Assembly: GCF_021532655.1 (NCBI RefSeq)
Contig: NZ_JAKGAS010000001.1
Coordinates: 620,001 to 684,000 of the forward strand
Reading direction: 5' to 3'
Length of the DNA stretch: 64,000 nt
Source of the DNA: Paraglaciecola algarum
Lineage (GTDB): Bacteria; Pseudomonadota; Gammaproteobacteria; Enterobacterales; Alteromonadaceae
A program made the translations under genes and the position numbers. Shown here one piece after another: positions 9,091 to 16,575 of the stretch (positions are counted from its first letter, which is position 1; the number at the start of each line of letters is the position of its first letter). The notes under the pieces were generated by a model. The model was given only the letters and a program-made list of their open reading frames with translations, searched no databases and was not told the DNA's origin.

Positions 9091-9726
9091 GTGAGTACCG
9101 TGAGTAACGCAGATACAGTCATAGTTTTAGATTTTGAAACAACGGGGTTGTCACCTGATCATGGAGATAGGGCAATTGAGATAGGGGCTGTGAAAATTGA
9201 AGCTGGTGTGGTTACAGATCGGTTTCAAGCATTAATGAACCCAGGTCGAAGAATAAACAGTTTTATTGAAAACTATACTGGGATCACCAACTACATGCTT
9301 CAAGGCCAGCCAAGTTGCGAAGAGGTAATGCAGCAATTTGCTGATTTTATTCAAGGTTTCAATCTAGTGGCTCATAATTCCTCATTTGATAAACGATTTT
9401 TAGACGCTGAATTAACTCGGATTTCTCGATATTACCAAGGGGATTTTGCTTGTTCGATGTTAATTGCCCGCAGAATTTATCAAAACGCTACTAATCATAA
9501 ATTATCAACCTTGATCGACTATACAAATATTCATGCAGAAGGAGAGTTTCACCGAGCGTTATTCGACGCAGAAATGACCGCAAAACTTTGGTTAGTCATG
9601 TTAGAACAAGTACGTAAAGAATATACTTTAGATGACATTCCTTTTTCATTGGCTCAAAAAATAGCTAAAACCCCAAAAAATAAACTTAACCAATTGTTAG
9701 CTAATAGGGTAATTAATGCTGGTTAA
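9091..9726 (+). CDS. DnaQ-like 3'-5' exonuclease (DEDDh)
   Basis: 211-residue exonuclease of the DNA polymerase III epsilon superfamily. The catalytic acid residues are visible: DFETTG (Exo I), HNSSFDKRF (Exo II) and [10 protein letters not shown] (Exo III, histidine variant). There is no BRCT or polymerase domain, so it resembles free-standing exonucleases rather than the holoenzyme epsilon subunit, which normally has a C-terminal alpha-binding tail. GTG start with AGAGG upstream; a second GTG three codons on is an alternative. It lies 56 bases after the tail sheath gene on the same strand. Confidence 0.87.
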   Translation: MSTVSNADTVIVLDFETTGLSPDHGDRAIEIGAVKIEAGVVTDRFQALMNPGRRINSFIENYTGITNYMLQGQPSCEEVMQQFADFIQGFNLVAHNSSFDKRFLDAELTRISRYYQGDFACSMLIARRIYQNATNHKLSTLIDYTNIHAEGEFHRALFDAEMTAKLWLVMLEQVRKEYTLDDIPFSLAQKIAKTPKNKLNQLLANRVINAG

Positions 9727-9727
9727 C

Positions 9728-10582
9728 TTACTTATTAAATTGAAACCAAAGACTTTTATTATTTAAAGGTGCAGAACTGGGTAAAAGAGAGTTTTTTAGT
9801 CTAATCACCTTTCGCTCGTTTAATGCAGCCTTTTCTAAAGCTGTTTTATGAGCTGGATATTGGTATAACAATTTATCAAAGTCTCCACTCGAGATCATTG
9901 CTAACAGGGCTGTATAAACTTTTGCTGCTAAGTTTTGATTATCGCGTTTAACAAAAAAATATATTGCAGACGGATAATAAAATAAATAGGAATTGTCAAT
10001 AGTGAGATTGTCTTGCTTAAAGTGTGAATACTCTGAGTATATTTCGAAGACACCTCTTAACGAATAATCATAAAGATTTTTAGCAATATCTCGATACATT
10101 AACTTATACCAACTTGTTTCCACAACATGGTAGCCGTTTTCACGCAGTATACTCACATCTGGCCAATCGTGACCTTGAGCTAGTCTAAGTTGTTTAATTT
10201 TGGGGAACATATTGGGGTTGTTAAATAGGTTTTGATGTTGGTTGTTTAAAACCGCTATTCTTGCACCTATTAAGCCTTTCATTAAGGGGATTTTAACCGC
10301 TAGATATTCCTTCTCACGCTCTTTAGTTGTCACTGTCCATACAATATCTAGTAGCCCTTTATTTAAACTAGTTAATTGTCTTTGCTGCAGCATGGGTAAA
10401 GAAACTGGTTCTAATTCACAAGGACTTCCATGTTGTTTTATTTGTTCACAGACCTTTTTAAGCAGTAATATAAAGTAATCTTTTTGAACGTCATTGGCTT
10501 GTAACGGAGCTGTGTGTTTTATTGATGTGGCATAAGCAATGTTTGTGCAAAATGTGACAACTAGGATTAACAGATACCGCAA
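9728..10582 (-). CDS. periplasmic substrate-binding-like protein (SBP_bac_3 type fold)
   Basis: 284 residues with a cleavable signal peptide (LLILVVTFCTNIAYA). The rest resembles the type II periplasmic binding fold of amino-acid-binding proteins, which in Alteromonadales often occur without transporter genes. Visible features are DIVWTVTTKEREKEY, LIGARIAVL and a late YFFVKRD segment, but no exact ligand motif. No permease or ATPase is adjacent, so it may be a sensory or orphan binding protein. The start is a TTG with GAGG nine bases upstream. It converges on the exonuclease gene with a 1-base gap. Confidence 0.65.
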   Translation of the reverse strand: MRYLLILVVTFCTNIAYATSIKHTAPLQANDVQKDYFILLLKKVCEQIKQHGSPCELEPVSLPMLQQRQLTSLNKGLLDIVWTVTTKEREKEYLAVKIPLMKGLIGARIAVLNNQHQNLFNNPNMFPKIKQLRLAQGHDWPDVSILRENGYHVVETSWYKLMYRDIAKNLYDYSLRGVFEIYSEYSHFKQDNLTIDNSYLFYYPSAIYFFVKRDNQNLAAKVYTALLAMISSGDFDKLLYQYPAHKTALEKAALNERKVIRLKNSLLPSSAPLNNKSLWFQFNK

Positions 10583-10794
10583 ATTAACTTACCTCACTGT
10601 ATAAACTCAGCAAAACAACTTGCATGGATATAACTCAAAGATTAATAGCTGCTATGTTACGTAAAAATAATTAGAAACTAAATAGTAAATTAGTTGTATT
10701 TTTAAGTAAGGCTTTGAGTTTTATCATTAGTTTAAATATAGCCCAGAAGCTGTAAATTTAGACTGGGATTAGGTGCAACAAAAGTATTTGTAGT

Positions 10795-10835
10795 AGGTGA
10801 GTGTCAGTTTTTTAAAAAACAAATAACACTCACCT
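10795..10835 (-). terminator. long nested hairpin downstream of the 2OG oxygenase gene
   Basis: Outer arms AGGTGAGTGT (10795-10804) and ACACTCACCT (10826-10835) are perfectly complementary. They enclose a second perfect palindrome, GTTTTTTAAAAAAC (10807-10820). It sits 25 bases after the oxygenase stop. There is no distinct T tract after the outer stem, so it could also be an mRNA 3'-end stabiliser. Confidence 0.5.
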
Positions 10836-10860
10836 AAGTTAAGGCGATTGTTATAGGCAA

Positions 10861-11862
10861 TTAAGCAAAATTAGCTGCTATTCGCATGTTTAAATAATCT
10901 TCGGCACTAATTGGCTTATAAGATTTTTCTGAACCTTGAATGATCACATTTTTATTGGCCTGGCAGAAAAAAGCCATACTGTAACGAGCTTGAGTGATTT
11001 CTTCTGGTTTAGGCATTCTTACTCTGTGAAAAGTCGATTTTAGCTTATCGTCGCTCCAACGCATTAACATATCGCCAATGTTGCATGTAATCACTCCGTC
11101 AATGGCGTCTACTTCGGTCCAAGATTGGTGCTGATCCGCATTTTTACCTGGGCATACCTGTAAGCCACCTTGTCCTTGTTTTTGAAACACCATAGTTAAA
11201 CAATCAAAATCTGTATGAGCGCCGGCGCGCCATGTATTTTTATCAAATTGAGTGTCTTTGTCTTGAGGTAAATAATGTAATAAGCGTAAAGTGCTCTGAT
11301 AATCAGCTTTGTCTTTGTTGTGTGCTTGAGTAAAAAAGTCCCGTTGAAAACCTAGTTTGTAAGCAAAACAACTTAATACTTTCATGCCCAATGACCAAGC
11401 TTGATGCTCCATAGTTAACACATCTTGTTTAAACTGAGTTAGTTCGGTGTTTGGCCAAAGATCTTGCATATGTGGCAAGGTGATTTGGTAGGACTCTTTT
11501 TGGTCTGCACTACCAGTTGAAGGCCTAACTTGCTCCATGTATTCCCAACCTGCATTGAGGCCATTTTTGAGAGGATATTGGCTTTTCTGGGTTTTATTTA
11601 ATGAAAAGAAAGATTTTGAAGCATCAAAGGCGGTATTAATGGTGTCTAAAGCAATACCGTGACGGGTTAATTGAAAAAATCCTACTTGTGTGGCAGCTTG
11701 CCAAAGGTCTTCACTAATTTCTTTGAATCGTTGCTCAAAATTATATAGATCAATAATAGGGACCTTTACTTGGCCAACATCTTCTTTGACGTTTTTTAGG
11801 TTTGACTCAAAGTTTAATTCTTGTAAATCATAACTTTGGTTTTGACTGTGTTTAGTTTTCAT
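10861..11862 (-). CDS. 2-oxoglutarate/Fe(II) oxygenase, isopenicillin N synthase-like family
   Basis: 333 residues. An N-terminal DIOX_N-type segment (VPIIDLY, GFFQLTRHGI) is followed by the double-stranded beta-helix. The metal triad is visible as H216 and D218 in HTDFDC plus H279 in STFHRVRM; R293 in QARYS would bind 2-oxoglutarate. The family includes thymine 7-hydroxylase and many plant and fungal oxygenases. It is the last gene after an NMT1-type ABC transporter on the same strand and lies near a deaminase for oxidised purines, so oxidation of an imported N-heterocycle is inferred, not shown. There is no signal peptide. Confidence 0.87.
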   Translation of the reverse strand: MKTKHSQNQSYDLQELNFESNLKNVKEDVGQVKVPIIDLYNFEQRFKEISEDLWQAATQVGFFQLTRHGIALDTINTAFDASKSFFSLNKTQKSQYPLKNGLNAGWEYMEQVRPSTGSADQKESYQITLPHMQDLWPNTELTQFKQDVLTMEHQAWSLGMKVLSCFAYKLGFQRDFFTQAHNKDKADYQSTLRLLHYLPQDKDTQFDKNTWRAGAHTDFDCLTMVFQKQGQGGLQVCPGKNADQHQSWTEVDAIDGVITCNIGDMLMRWSDDKLKSTFHRVRMPKPEEITQARYSMAFFCQANKNVIIQGSEKSYKPISAEDYLNMRIAANFA

Positions 11863-11910
11863 AATTGCTCGCTTATTTAAAAAGGTTGTCTTCTTAATGA
11901 GTGGAGCAAT

Positions 11911-11926
11911 GCTGGAATAGTCCAGC
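11911..11926 (-). other. small intercistronic hairpin between permease and oxygenase genes
   Basis: GCTGGA and TCCAGC (6 bp, loop ATAG) lie in the 116-base gap upstream of the oxygenase gene. The gap is larger than the overlaps between the ABC genes, so this hairpin may separate or tune oxygenase expression. A role is inferred only from position. Confidence 0.3.
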
Positions 11927-11978
11927 CGCTTATACTCCGGTAAAATATTTTTTGTTAATTTAGAGGTTATCTAGGAAA

Positions 11979-12743
11979 TTACTTTTGTAAACTCCATCTG
12001 AAAAACAGGTACTGCACCAGTTGCACAGCTTTAAATAACAACAAACTTAGCACTGATAAAAACAATAAGGCTGCAAACGCTTGGGGTATTTTGAAATAAG
12101 AGGTTGAAAATTGGACAAAATATCCTAGGCCTTGCTCTGCCGCTACAAATTCGGCTACCACAGCGCCAATAATGGATAAGGTGATAGCCACTTTCATACC
12201 ACTAAATATATGAGGTACGGCATAAGGTAGGCGAATATGCCAAATTTCTTTGGCTGGTGATGCACCTAAAGACTTAGACAATTCAATCAATTCTTCAGGC
12301 GTTGACATCATGCCTGTGGTAGCTGACACCACCAAAGGGAAAAACGTAATTAAACAGGTAATGGCTAATCTAGGTGACTCGCCAGCACCAAACATCACTA
12401 TCAATAATGGTGCAATGGCGACCACTGGAGTGGATTGAATAATCACTAAAAGTGGGTATATGGTTTTAGCTAAAAATTTAGATCTCACCATTATCACAGC
12501 TAATGGAATACTAATGCACAAGGACATTAAAAAGCCTAATATTGCTACTCTTAATGTTGCCCACAAGTGTGTGGACCAGCGGCTCCATTCTACGTTTAGA
12601 AAAGCCTGCATAATTTCACTTGGGGCGGGTAATAAAAAGTTAGGAATTTCAAAAATATACACAGCAGTTTCCCAAATTGGCAATAAAGCTAAAAGGGTTA
12701 AACTTGGTAATAGCTGGCTAAAAGATAAATTAAATTTATGCAT
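11979..12743 (-). CDS. ABC transporter permease (SsuC/TauC/ThiX type)
   Basis: 254 residues with about six membrane segments and the BPD_transp_1 EAA loop (LGASPAKEIWHIRLPYA). It is the inner-membrane channel of a nitrate/sulfonate/taurine/pyrimidine-precursor type importer. It overlaps the upstream ATPase gene by 8 bases, showing translational coupling. A GGAAG motif precedes the ATG. The family alone does not give the substrate; the gene neighbourhood favours a purine- or pyrimidine-like compound. Confidence 0.92.
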   Translation of the reverse strand: MHKFNLSFSQLLPSLTLLALLPIWETAVYIFEIPNFLLPAPSEIMQAFLNVEWSRWSTHLWATLRVAILGFLMSLCISIPLAVIMVRSKFLAKTIYPLLVIIQSTPVVAIAPLLIVMFGAGESPRLAITCLITFFPLVVSATTGMMSTPEELIELSKSLGASPAKEIWHIRLPYAVPHIFSGMKVAITLSIIGAVVAEFVAAEQGLGYFVQFSTSYFKIPQAFAALLFLSVLSLLLFKAVQLVQYLFFRWSLQK

Positions 12744-13575
12744 TAGTGCTTCCCTCTGATTGCTCAGCCAGTGTTGGTGTTAGATCACTCTCTTGGTTCT
12801 CAGTTTGGGTTTCTGGACGATAAATCAACTGCCTAATTTGATCTGTGTATTCAGAAAATTCTGACGTTTTTATGCTGTCTATATTCCGTGGTCTAGGCAG
12901 ATCAATTTTAATTTCACCAATCACACTAGCGGGTCTAGGGCTGAGCACTAAAACTCGGTCGGCTAATAACACGGCTTCTGAAATAGAGTGAGTGATAAAC
13001 AACACAGTTTTGGGTTTTTGACGCCAAATGTTAAGCAACTCAAAGCCCATTTCTTCGCGAGTAAGGGCATCTAGTGCTGAAAAGGGTTCGTCCATAATTA
13101 ATATTTCTGGATCCATTAATAATGCTCGCGCTATACCCACTCTTTGTTGCATACCACCAGATAACTGATTAGGCATGTGCTGGGCAAATTCCTCTAAGCC
13201 AACAAGTTTAAGCATAGCTTTGGCAGACTCTATGTCTTTAGAAGACACCCGGCCTTGTTTATGTTGAATAGGAAATACCACGTTTTGTAGGATGTTTTTC
13301 CAAGGTAACAAGGTTGGCTTTTGAAAAACAATGCCCGTATTAGATTGTGGCTCTGTCACTTTTGTACCAAAAATGGACACTTCACCCATTGTGGCTTCAT
13401 AAAGGCCTGACAACAAACGTAGTAAGGTGGATTTACCACAGCCGGATGGTCCTAAAACCGCGATAAATTCATTTTTATAAATATTAAAATTAATGCCTTT
13501 TAAAGCACATACTGCTTGACCATTTTCAGAAGTGTAAGTGTGGCCAACTTGACTAAATTTCACATGAGGATTCAT
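12736..13575 (-). CDS. ABC transporter ATP-binding protein (SsuB/TauB type)
   Basis: 279 residues with one ABC domain: Walker A GPSGCGKST, Q-loop FQKPTLLPW, signature LSGGMQQRVGIARAL, Walker B ILIMDEPFSALD and switch histidine ITHS. It powers the importer formed with the permease and the binding protein. It overlaps the binding-protein gene by 4 bases (ATGA) and the permease gene by 8. The C-terminus has a short acidic tail that is not part of the ABC fold. Confidence 0.94.
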   Translation of the reverse strand: MNPHVKFSQVGHTYTSENGQAVCALKGINFNIYKNEFIAVLGPSGCGKSTLLRLLSGLYEATMGEVSIFGTKVTEPQSNTGIVFQKPTLLPWKNILQNVVFPIQHKQGRVSSKDIESAKAMLKLVGLEEFAQHMPNQLSGGMQQRVGIARALLMDPEILIMDEPFSALDALTREEMGFELLNIWRQKPKTVLFITHSISEAVLLADRVLVLSPRPASVIGEIKIDLPRPRNIDSIKTSEFSEYTDQIRQLIYRPETQTENQESDLTPTLAEQSEGSTNA

Positions 13576-14606
13576 AAAGCAGCCTCAGCATTAACTAAAG
13601 AGCTAGTTGTATTTACTGGTGGTAATAAACTTCGGTTGATAGCGGTTTCTGGGTCCAGTTTTGAATGTTCAAACCCCTGTGATTTAGCTACCCAAGACCA
13701 AGATGTAGCTAGCCTTTCTTTATTAATTGCCCCTAATCCATGAGCTTTTGTAACTTCATTAAATACTAGCCCTTTGATTGAGGTTATCGTTTCTAAAGCC
13801 ACTTTTTTGTCTACTTCAGGCACTATTTTGTTGACTATTTCTGCAGCTTGTTGAGGATGTTGCCAGGTGAATTCTATGGCTTTTTTGTAGGCGATTAAAA
13901 ATCGCTTGGCTATATCTGGTTTGTTATTTAAAAACTTGTCATTGCCAATTAACACAGTGGCGTAAAACTCTAAACCTGCATCGTACCAAGGTAAAACAGT
14001 TAACTTCTTGCCAATATTGTTTGCTTGAGATTGATACTTTACTGAGTCGGTTAACCAAGAAATCACAACATCAGTATTACCGGTCACTAACATGGGGCCA
14101 AGTGCGCCAGGATCAGCTTTTATAAAACGGATACTATTTTTAGGAACTTGGTTTAATTCCATCAATAAGGGCAAAAACACATTAGAAGAGGTAAATGCAG
14201 AGGTGGCAATACGTTTACCTTTAATATCAGACGCTTTAGTTACACCAGAGTCTTCTAAGGTGAAAAATGCGTGAGGGGCCTTATTAAATACGCTCATCAC
14301 CGCTGATACTTGAATGTTACTTTGGGCTTTTGCTGTTAATAATGATGATAGGTCGGCATAACCAATATCCGACATACCCATGGCTAATTTAGTTAAGGAG
14401 TCGGTTGATCCTCGACCGTGAGAAATCTTAACCTCTAAGTTTTGCTTGGCAAAAAAACCTTTATCTATGGCTACATAAACAGGGGCTTTATCTCCACCCG
14501 GTAGCCAATCTAATTGAAATGTGACCTTGTCTTGGGCTAATGCTGAGCTCGTCACTAGGCTAATAATTAAGTAGGTACCTAAACGTTTTAATACTGATGT
14601 ATACAT
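13572..14606 (-). CDS. NMT1/ThiY/SsuA-type ABC substrate-binding protein
   Basis: About 344 residues. A signal peptide (LGTYLIISLVTSSALA) is followed by VTFQLDWLPGGDKAPVYVA, the opening typical of NMT1/THI5-like binding proteins. Members bind thiamine pyrimidine precursors, riboflavin, nitrate, sulfonates or nucleobases. ATG at 14606 is chosen because GGAG lies 7 bases upstream; a TTG four codons earlier would include that Shine-Dalgarno sequence in the gene. It is the first gene of the operon binding protein-ATPase-permease-oxygenase. Its leader contains a strong inverted structure (14696-14754). Confidence 0.9.
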   Translation of the reverse strand: MYTSVLKRLGTYLIISLVTSSALAQDKVTFQLDWLPGGDKAPVYVAIDKGFFAKQNLEVKISHGRGSTDSLTKLAMGMSDIGYADLSSLLTAKAQSNIQVSAVMSVFNKAPHAFFTLEDSGVTKASDIKGKRIATSAFTSSNVFLPLLMELNQVPKNSIRFIKADPGALGPMLVTGNTDVVISWLTDSVKYQSQANNIGKKLTVLPWYDAGLEFYATVLIGNDKFLNNKPDIAKRFLIAYKKAIEFTWQHPQQAAEIVNKIVPEVDKKVALETITSIKGLVFNEVTKAHGLGAINKERLATSWSWVAKSQGFEHSKLDPETAINRSLLPPVNTTSSLVNAEAAL

Positions 14607-14695
14607 CGCTAACTCCAATGAAAATAAAATGGATTAAACGACTAAGTGGCTTTGAATTAATTGATTGCAAAGTAATGCGGTAAACGTGATGGCAT

Positions 14696-14754
14696 GCATT
14701 ATCCACGAACAATCTTATAGGCCAAATTCACCACTAGATCGTTGTGAGCAATGC
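14696..14754 (-). promoter_or_regulatory. structured leader RNA candidate of the NMT1-type ABC operon
   Basis: Read on the minus strand: GCAUU pairs with AAUGC, then an internal loop, CAC pairs with GUG, one bulged base, and AACGAUCU pairs with AGAUUGUU, closing a 20-base apical loop with GUGGUGAAUUUGGCC. One pair is G-U on the minus strand but would be A-C on the plus strand, which favours transcription with the ABC operon. It may be a riboswitch-like or attenuator element; it does not match a riboswitch consensus I can recall exactly. Confidence 0.45.
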
Positions 14755-15063
14755 CCGAGCTTTATAGTTAGTAAAACTTGACTGCTTCTACTCATTACAA
14801 AAATAAAATTTTATTTATGTGATTTAGTTGTAGCACCAAGTGTGCCATTTTATTTATTTGTATTAAATATCAATCGGTTATGATTTATCTGGGTAAATAA
14901 CAAAATATAATTGTACTGAGTCAGTGCAGTGAGTATGTTGTTTTGCACCAATTTGGTTTGTAATGTTTTGTCGCGTAAGGAAGATTCCCAAATGGGGCTT
15001 TTTGTTGACTTAATATTTAGATATAGTTTTGCCTGAATTCATATTCAGAAGTAGAAGCGGTTA

Positions 15064-15103
15064 GGGATTATCCCGAGACATTGCTCTGAAGTTTAACGGA
15101 GCA
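15064..15103 (+). promoter_or_regulatory. stem-loop plus Shine-Dalgarno-sequestering hairpin before the deaminase
   Basis: GGGATTATCCC (15064-15074) can form a short stem. Next, TGCTCT (15082-15087) can pair with GGAGCA (15098-15103), which contains the Shine-Dalgarno GGAG seven bases before the ATG. Such pairing would block initiation and could be switched by a ligand or by an alternative fold. This is an inference from complementarity only. Confidence 0.4.
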
Positions 15104-15108
15104 CTTGT

Positions 15109-16482
15109 ATGTTTTATTTAATTCAAAATGCCCTTGGGGTGTTTTTACCATCTCATTTAACCAGTCAATTAGGCGAAACATGTGATATTCGCATTAGCAA
15201 TGGTGTGATCACTGAAGTTGGTCATAATTTACTGGCTACTTCAAACGAGCAAGTAATAGATGCCAAAAACTGTGTGGTTTATCCAGGTTTAATCAACACA
15301 CACCATCATATTGCCCAAACAGTATTAAAAGCGATACCGGAAGGCCTTGATGATAATTTAGGGGAATGGTTAGCAAACGTACCTTATCGATTTTGGCCGC
15401 ATATAGAGCCTAAATTGATGTATTACGCTGCCGTATTGGGATTTTCTGAGTTATTACGCTCTGGCGCAACCACCTGTTGTGACCATCATTACCTTTACCA
15501 TGAAAGTGTGACACAAGAATTAGAAGATGTAGTTTGGCAAGCGGCAGAAGATGTAGGGATCCGCTTGGTGCTGTGTAGAGGTGGCGCTACTCATGCAGGC
15601 AGCCATAGGGGGTTAAAAGGCTCGAACATAGTGCCCGAAAGTATAGAGCAAATGATTACTCGATTAGAGCATAGCTTTGATAGATACCATCAAGATCAAG
15701 TAAACCCTATGCGCAGGCTAGTGGTGGCACCAACTAGTTTAATTCATAGCAGTACGTCTGATGATTTAAAGTTATTGGCTGAATTTGCCAGAAGCCATAA
15801 ATTAAAAATGCACTCTCATTTATTAGAGGTGGAATTTGATCAAATACAAGCCAAGGATAAATACGGCTTGTCTGCGGTGGAATATGCACAATCTTGCAAT
15901 TGGTTAGGTGAGGACGTGTGGTTTGCACATTTAGTTAAAGCCAATCAACAAGATATCCAATTACTGGCGGATACTGGTACTTCAATTTCTCACTGTCCGA
16001 CTTCAAATTGTCGTTTAGGTAGCGGAGTGGCACCAGTAATACCCATGTATTCAGCTGGCATGAATGTCACCTTAGGTGTTGATGGTTCAGCTTCTTCTGA
16101 ATCTGGATCTATGATCCAAGAGTTGAATCTTACTTGGTTATTGCACAGAAGCTTACATGGCCCCAAAGCCACCCAAGTTGATCAAGTGATTAACTGGGCC
16201 AGTAAAAATGGCGCTAATTTATTAGGTTTAGACAATTTGGGAGTGATAGAGATAGGGAAGGCAGCAGACCTAGTTTTATATGATCTAAGTGATTACCGTT
16301 ATTGGGGTAACCATAGCCCAATCTATGCTCCGGTTATGGCTGGTGAACCTGTTAAGATCAAAGCCTCAATTATTAATGGCAAACAAGTAGTAGATAATGG
16401 CCAAATAAACGGGCTCGACCTAGGTGAAATTCGACAAAACTTAAAAGTTGCTATGCAACAACTTTTGACCAAAGCGAGTTAG
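15109..16482 (+). CDS. amidohydrolase, 8-oxoguanine deaminase-like
   Basis: 457 residues of the ATZ/TRZ-like amidohydrolase family. Metal and catalytic residues are visible: H65-H67 in NTHHHIAQ, H235 and H237 in HSHLLEV, HCPTSN, and D325 in LGVDGSASS. The DHHYLYH segment and GSASSESGSM resemble the characterised 8-oxoguanine deaminase of Pseudomonas aeruginosa, which makes urate from 8-oxoguanine. Hydroxyatrazine or isoxanthopterin deaminases are related alternatives. It is divergent from an NMT1-type ABC operon with an oxygenase, suggesting a nucleobase utilisation island. A clear GGAG precedes the ATG and can be hidden in a hairpin. Confidence 0.83.
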   Translation: MFYLIQNALGVFLPSHLTSQLGETCDIRISNGVITEVGHNLLATSNEQVIDAKNCVVYPGLINTHHHIAQTVLKAIPEGLDDNLGEWLANVPYRFWPHIEPKLMYYAAVLGFSELLRSGATTCCDHHYLYHESVTQELEDVVWQAAEDVGIRLVLCRGGATHAGSHRGLKGSNIVPESIEQMITRLEHSFDRYHQDQVNPMRRLVVAPTSLIHSSTSDDLKLLAEFARSHKLKMHSHLLEVEFDQIQAKDKYGLSAVEYAQSCNWLGEDVWFAHLVKANQQDIQLLADTGTSISHCPTSNCRLGSGVAPVIPMYSAGMNVTLGVDGSASSESGSMIQELNLTWLLHRSLHGPKATQVDQVINWASKNGANLLGLDNLGVIEIGKAADLVLYDLSDYRYWGNHSPIYAPVMAGEPVKIKASIINGKQVVDNGQINGLDLGEIRQNLKVAMQQLLTKAS

Positions 16483-16514
16483 TTTTTCACTTATTCTATG
16501 TTTAGGTTTAAGTT

Positions 16515-16547
16515 AAGGCACTGTTTTTAAACAGCGCCTTGTGCTTT
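16515..16547 (+). terminator. terminator after the deaminase gene
   Basis: AAGGC-A-CTGTTT pairs with AAACAG-C-GCCTT (one A/C mismatch, loop TT), followed by GTGCTTTT. It lies between the convergent deaminase and aldose epimerase genes. Confidence 0.65.
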
Positions 16548-16575
16548 TACCAACTTAGTTTTTACCAGCTTAGTT
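16546..16575 (-). repeat. 15-bp tandem repeat duplicating the last codons of the aldose epimerase gene
   Basis: TTTACCAACTTAGTT (16546-16560) and TTTACCAGCTTAGTT (16561-16575) are direct repeats with one difference. On the minus strand each copy encodes KLSW followed by a stop in the same frame. The gene therefore ends at the first copy, and the second is a silent echo downstream. Confidence 0.75.

Larger units (their letters stand above)
14607..15108. other. divergent regulatory region between ABC operon and deaminase
   Basis: About 500 non-coding bases serve two divergent units. On the minus side a long imperfect hairpin lies 90-150 bases before the binding-protein gene. On the plus side a short stem-loop and a Shine-Dalgarno-pairing hairpin precede the deaminase. 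The middle has an inverted repeat ACTGAGTCAGT (14915-14925). The octamer CATTGCTC occurs in both leaders in the same orientation relative to the gene. No convincing sigma70 promoter was identified by eye. Confidence 0.5.

Noticed and set aside
7442..10582. Intact prophage or contractile injection system
   Set aside because: Only a single sheath gene is present; no integrase, capsid, tube, baseplate or lysis gene is seen.
15006..15026. Promoter TTGACT...TATAGT upstream of the deaminase
   Set aside because: The two hexamers are only 11 bases apart, too close for a sigma70 promoter.
14607..15108. Classical guanine/adenine (xpt-type) riboswitch
   Set aside because: The three-way junction core with its conserved loops is not present in either leader; the structures found are different.
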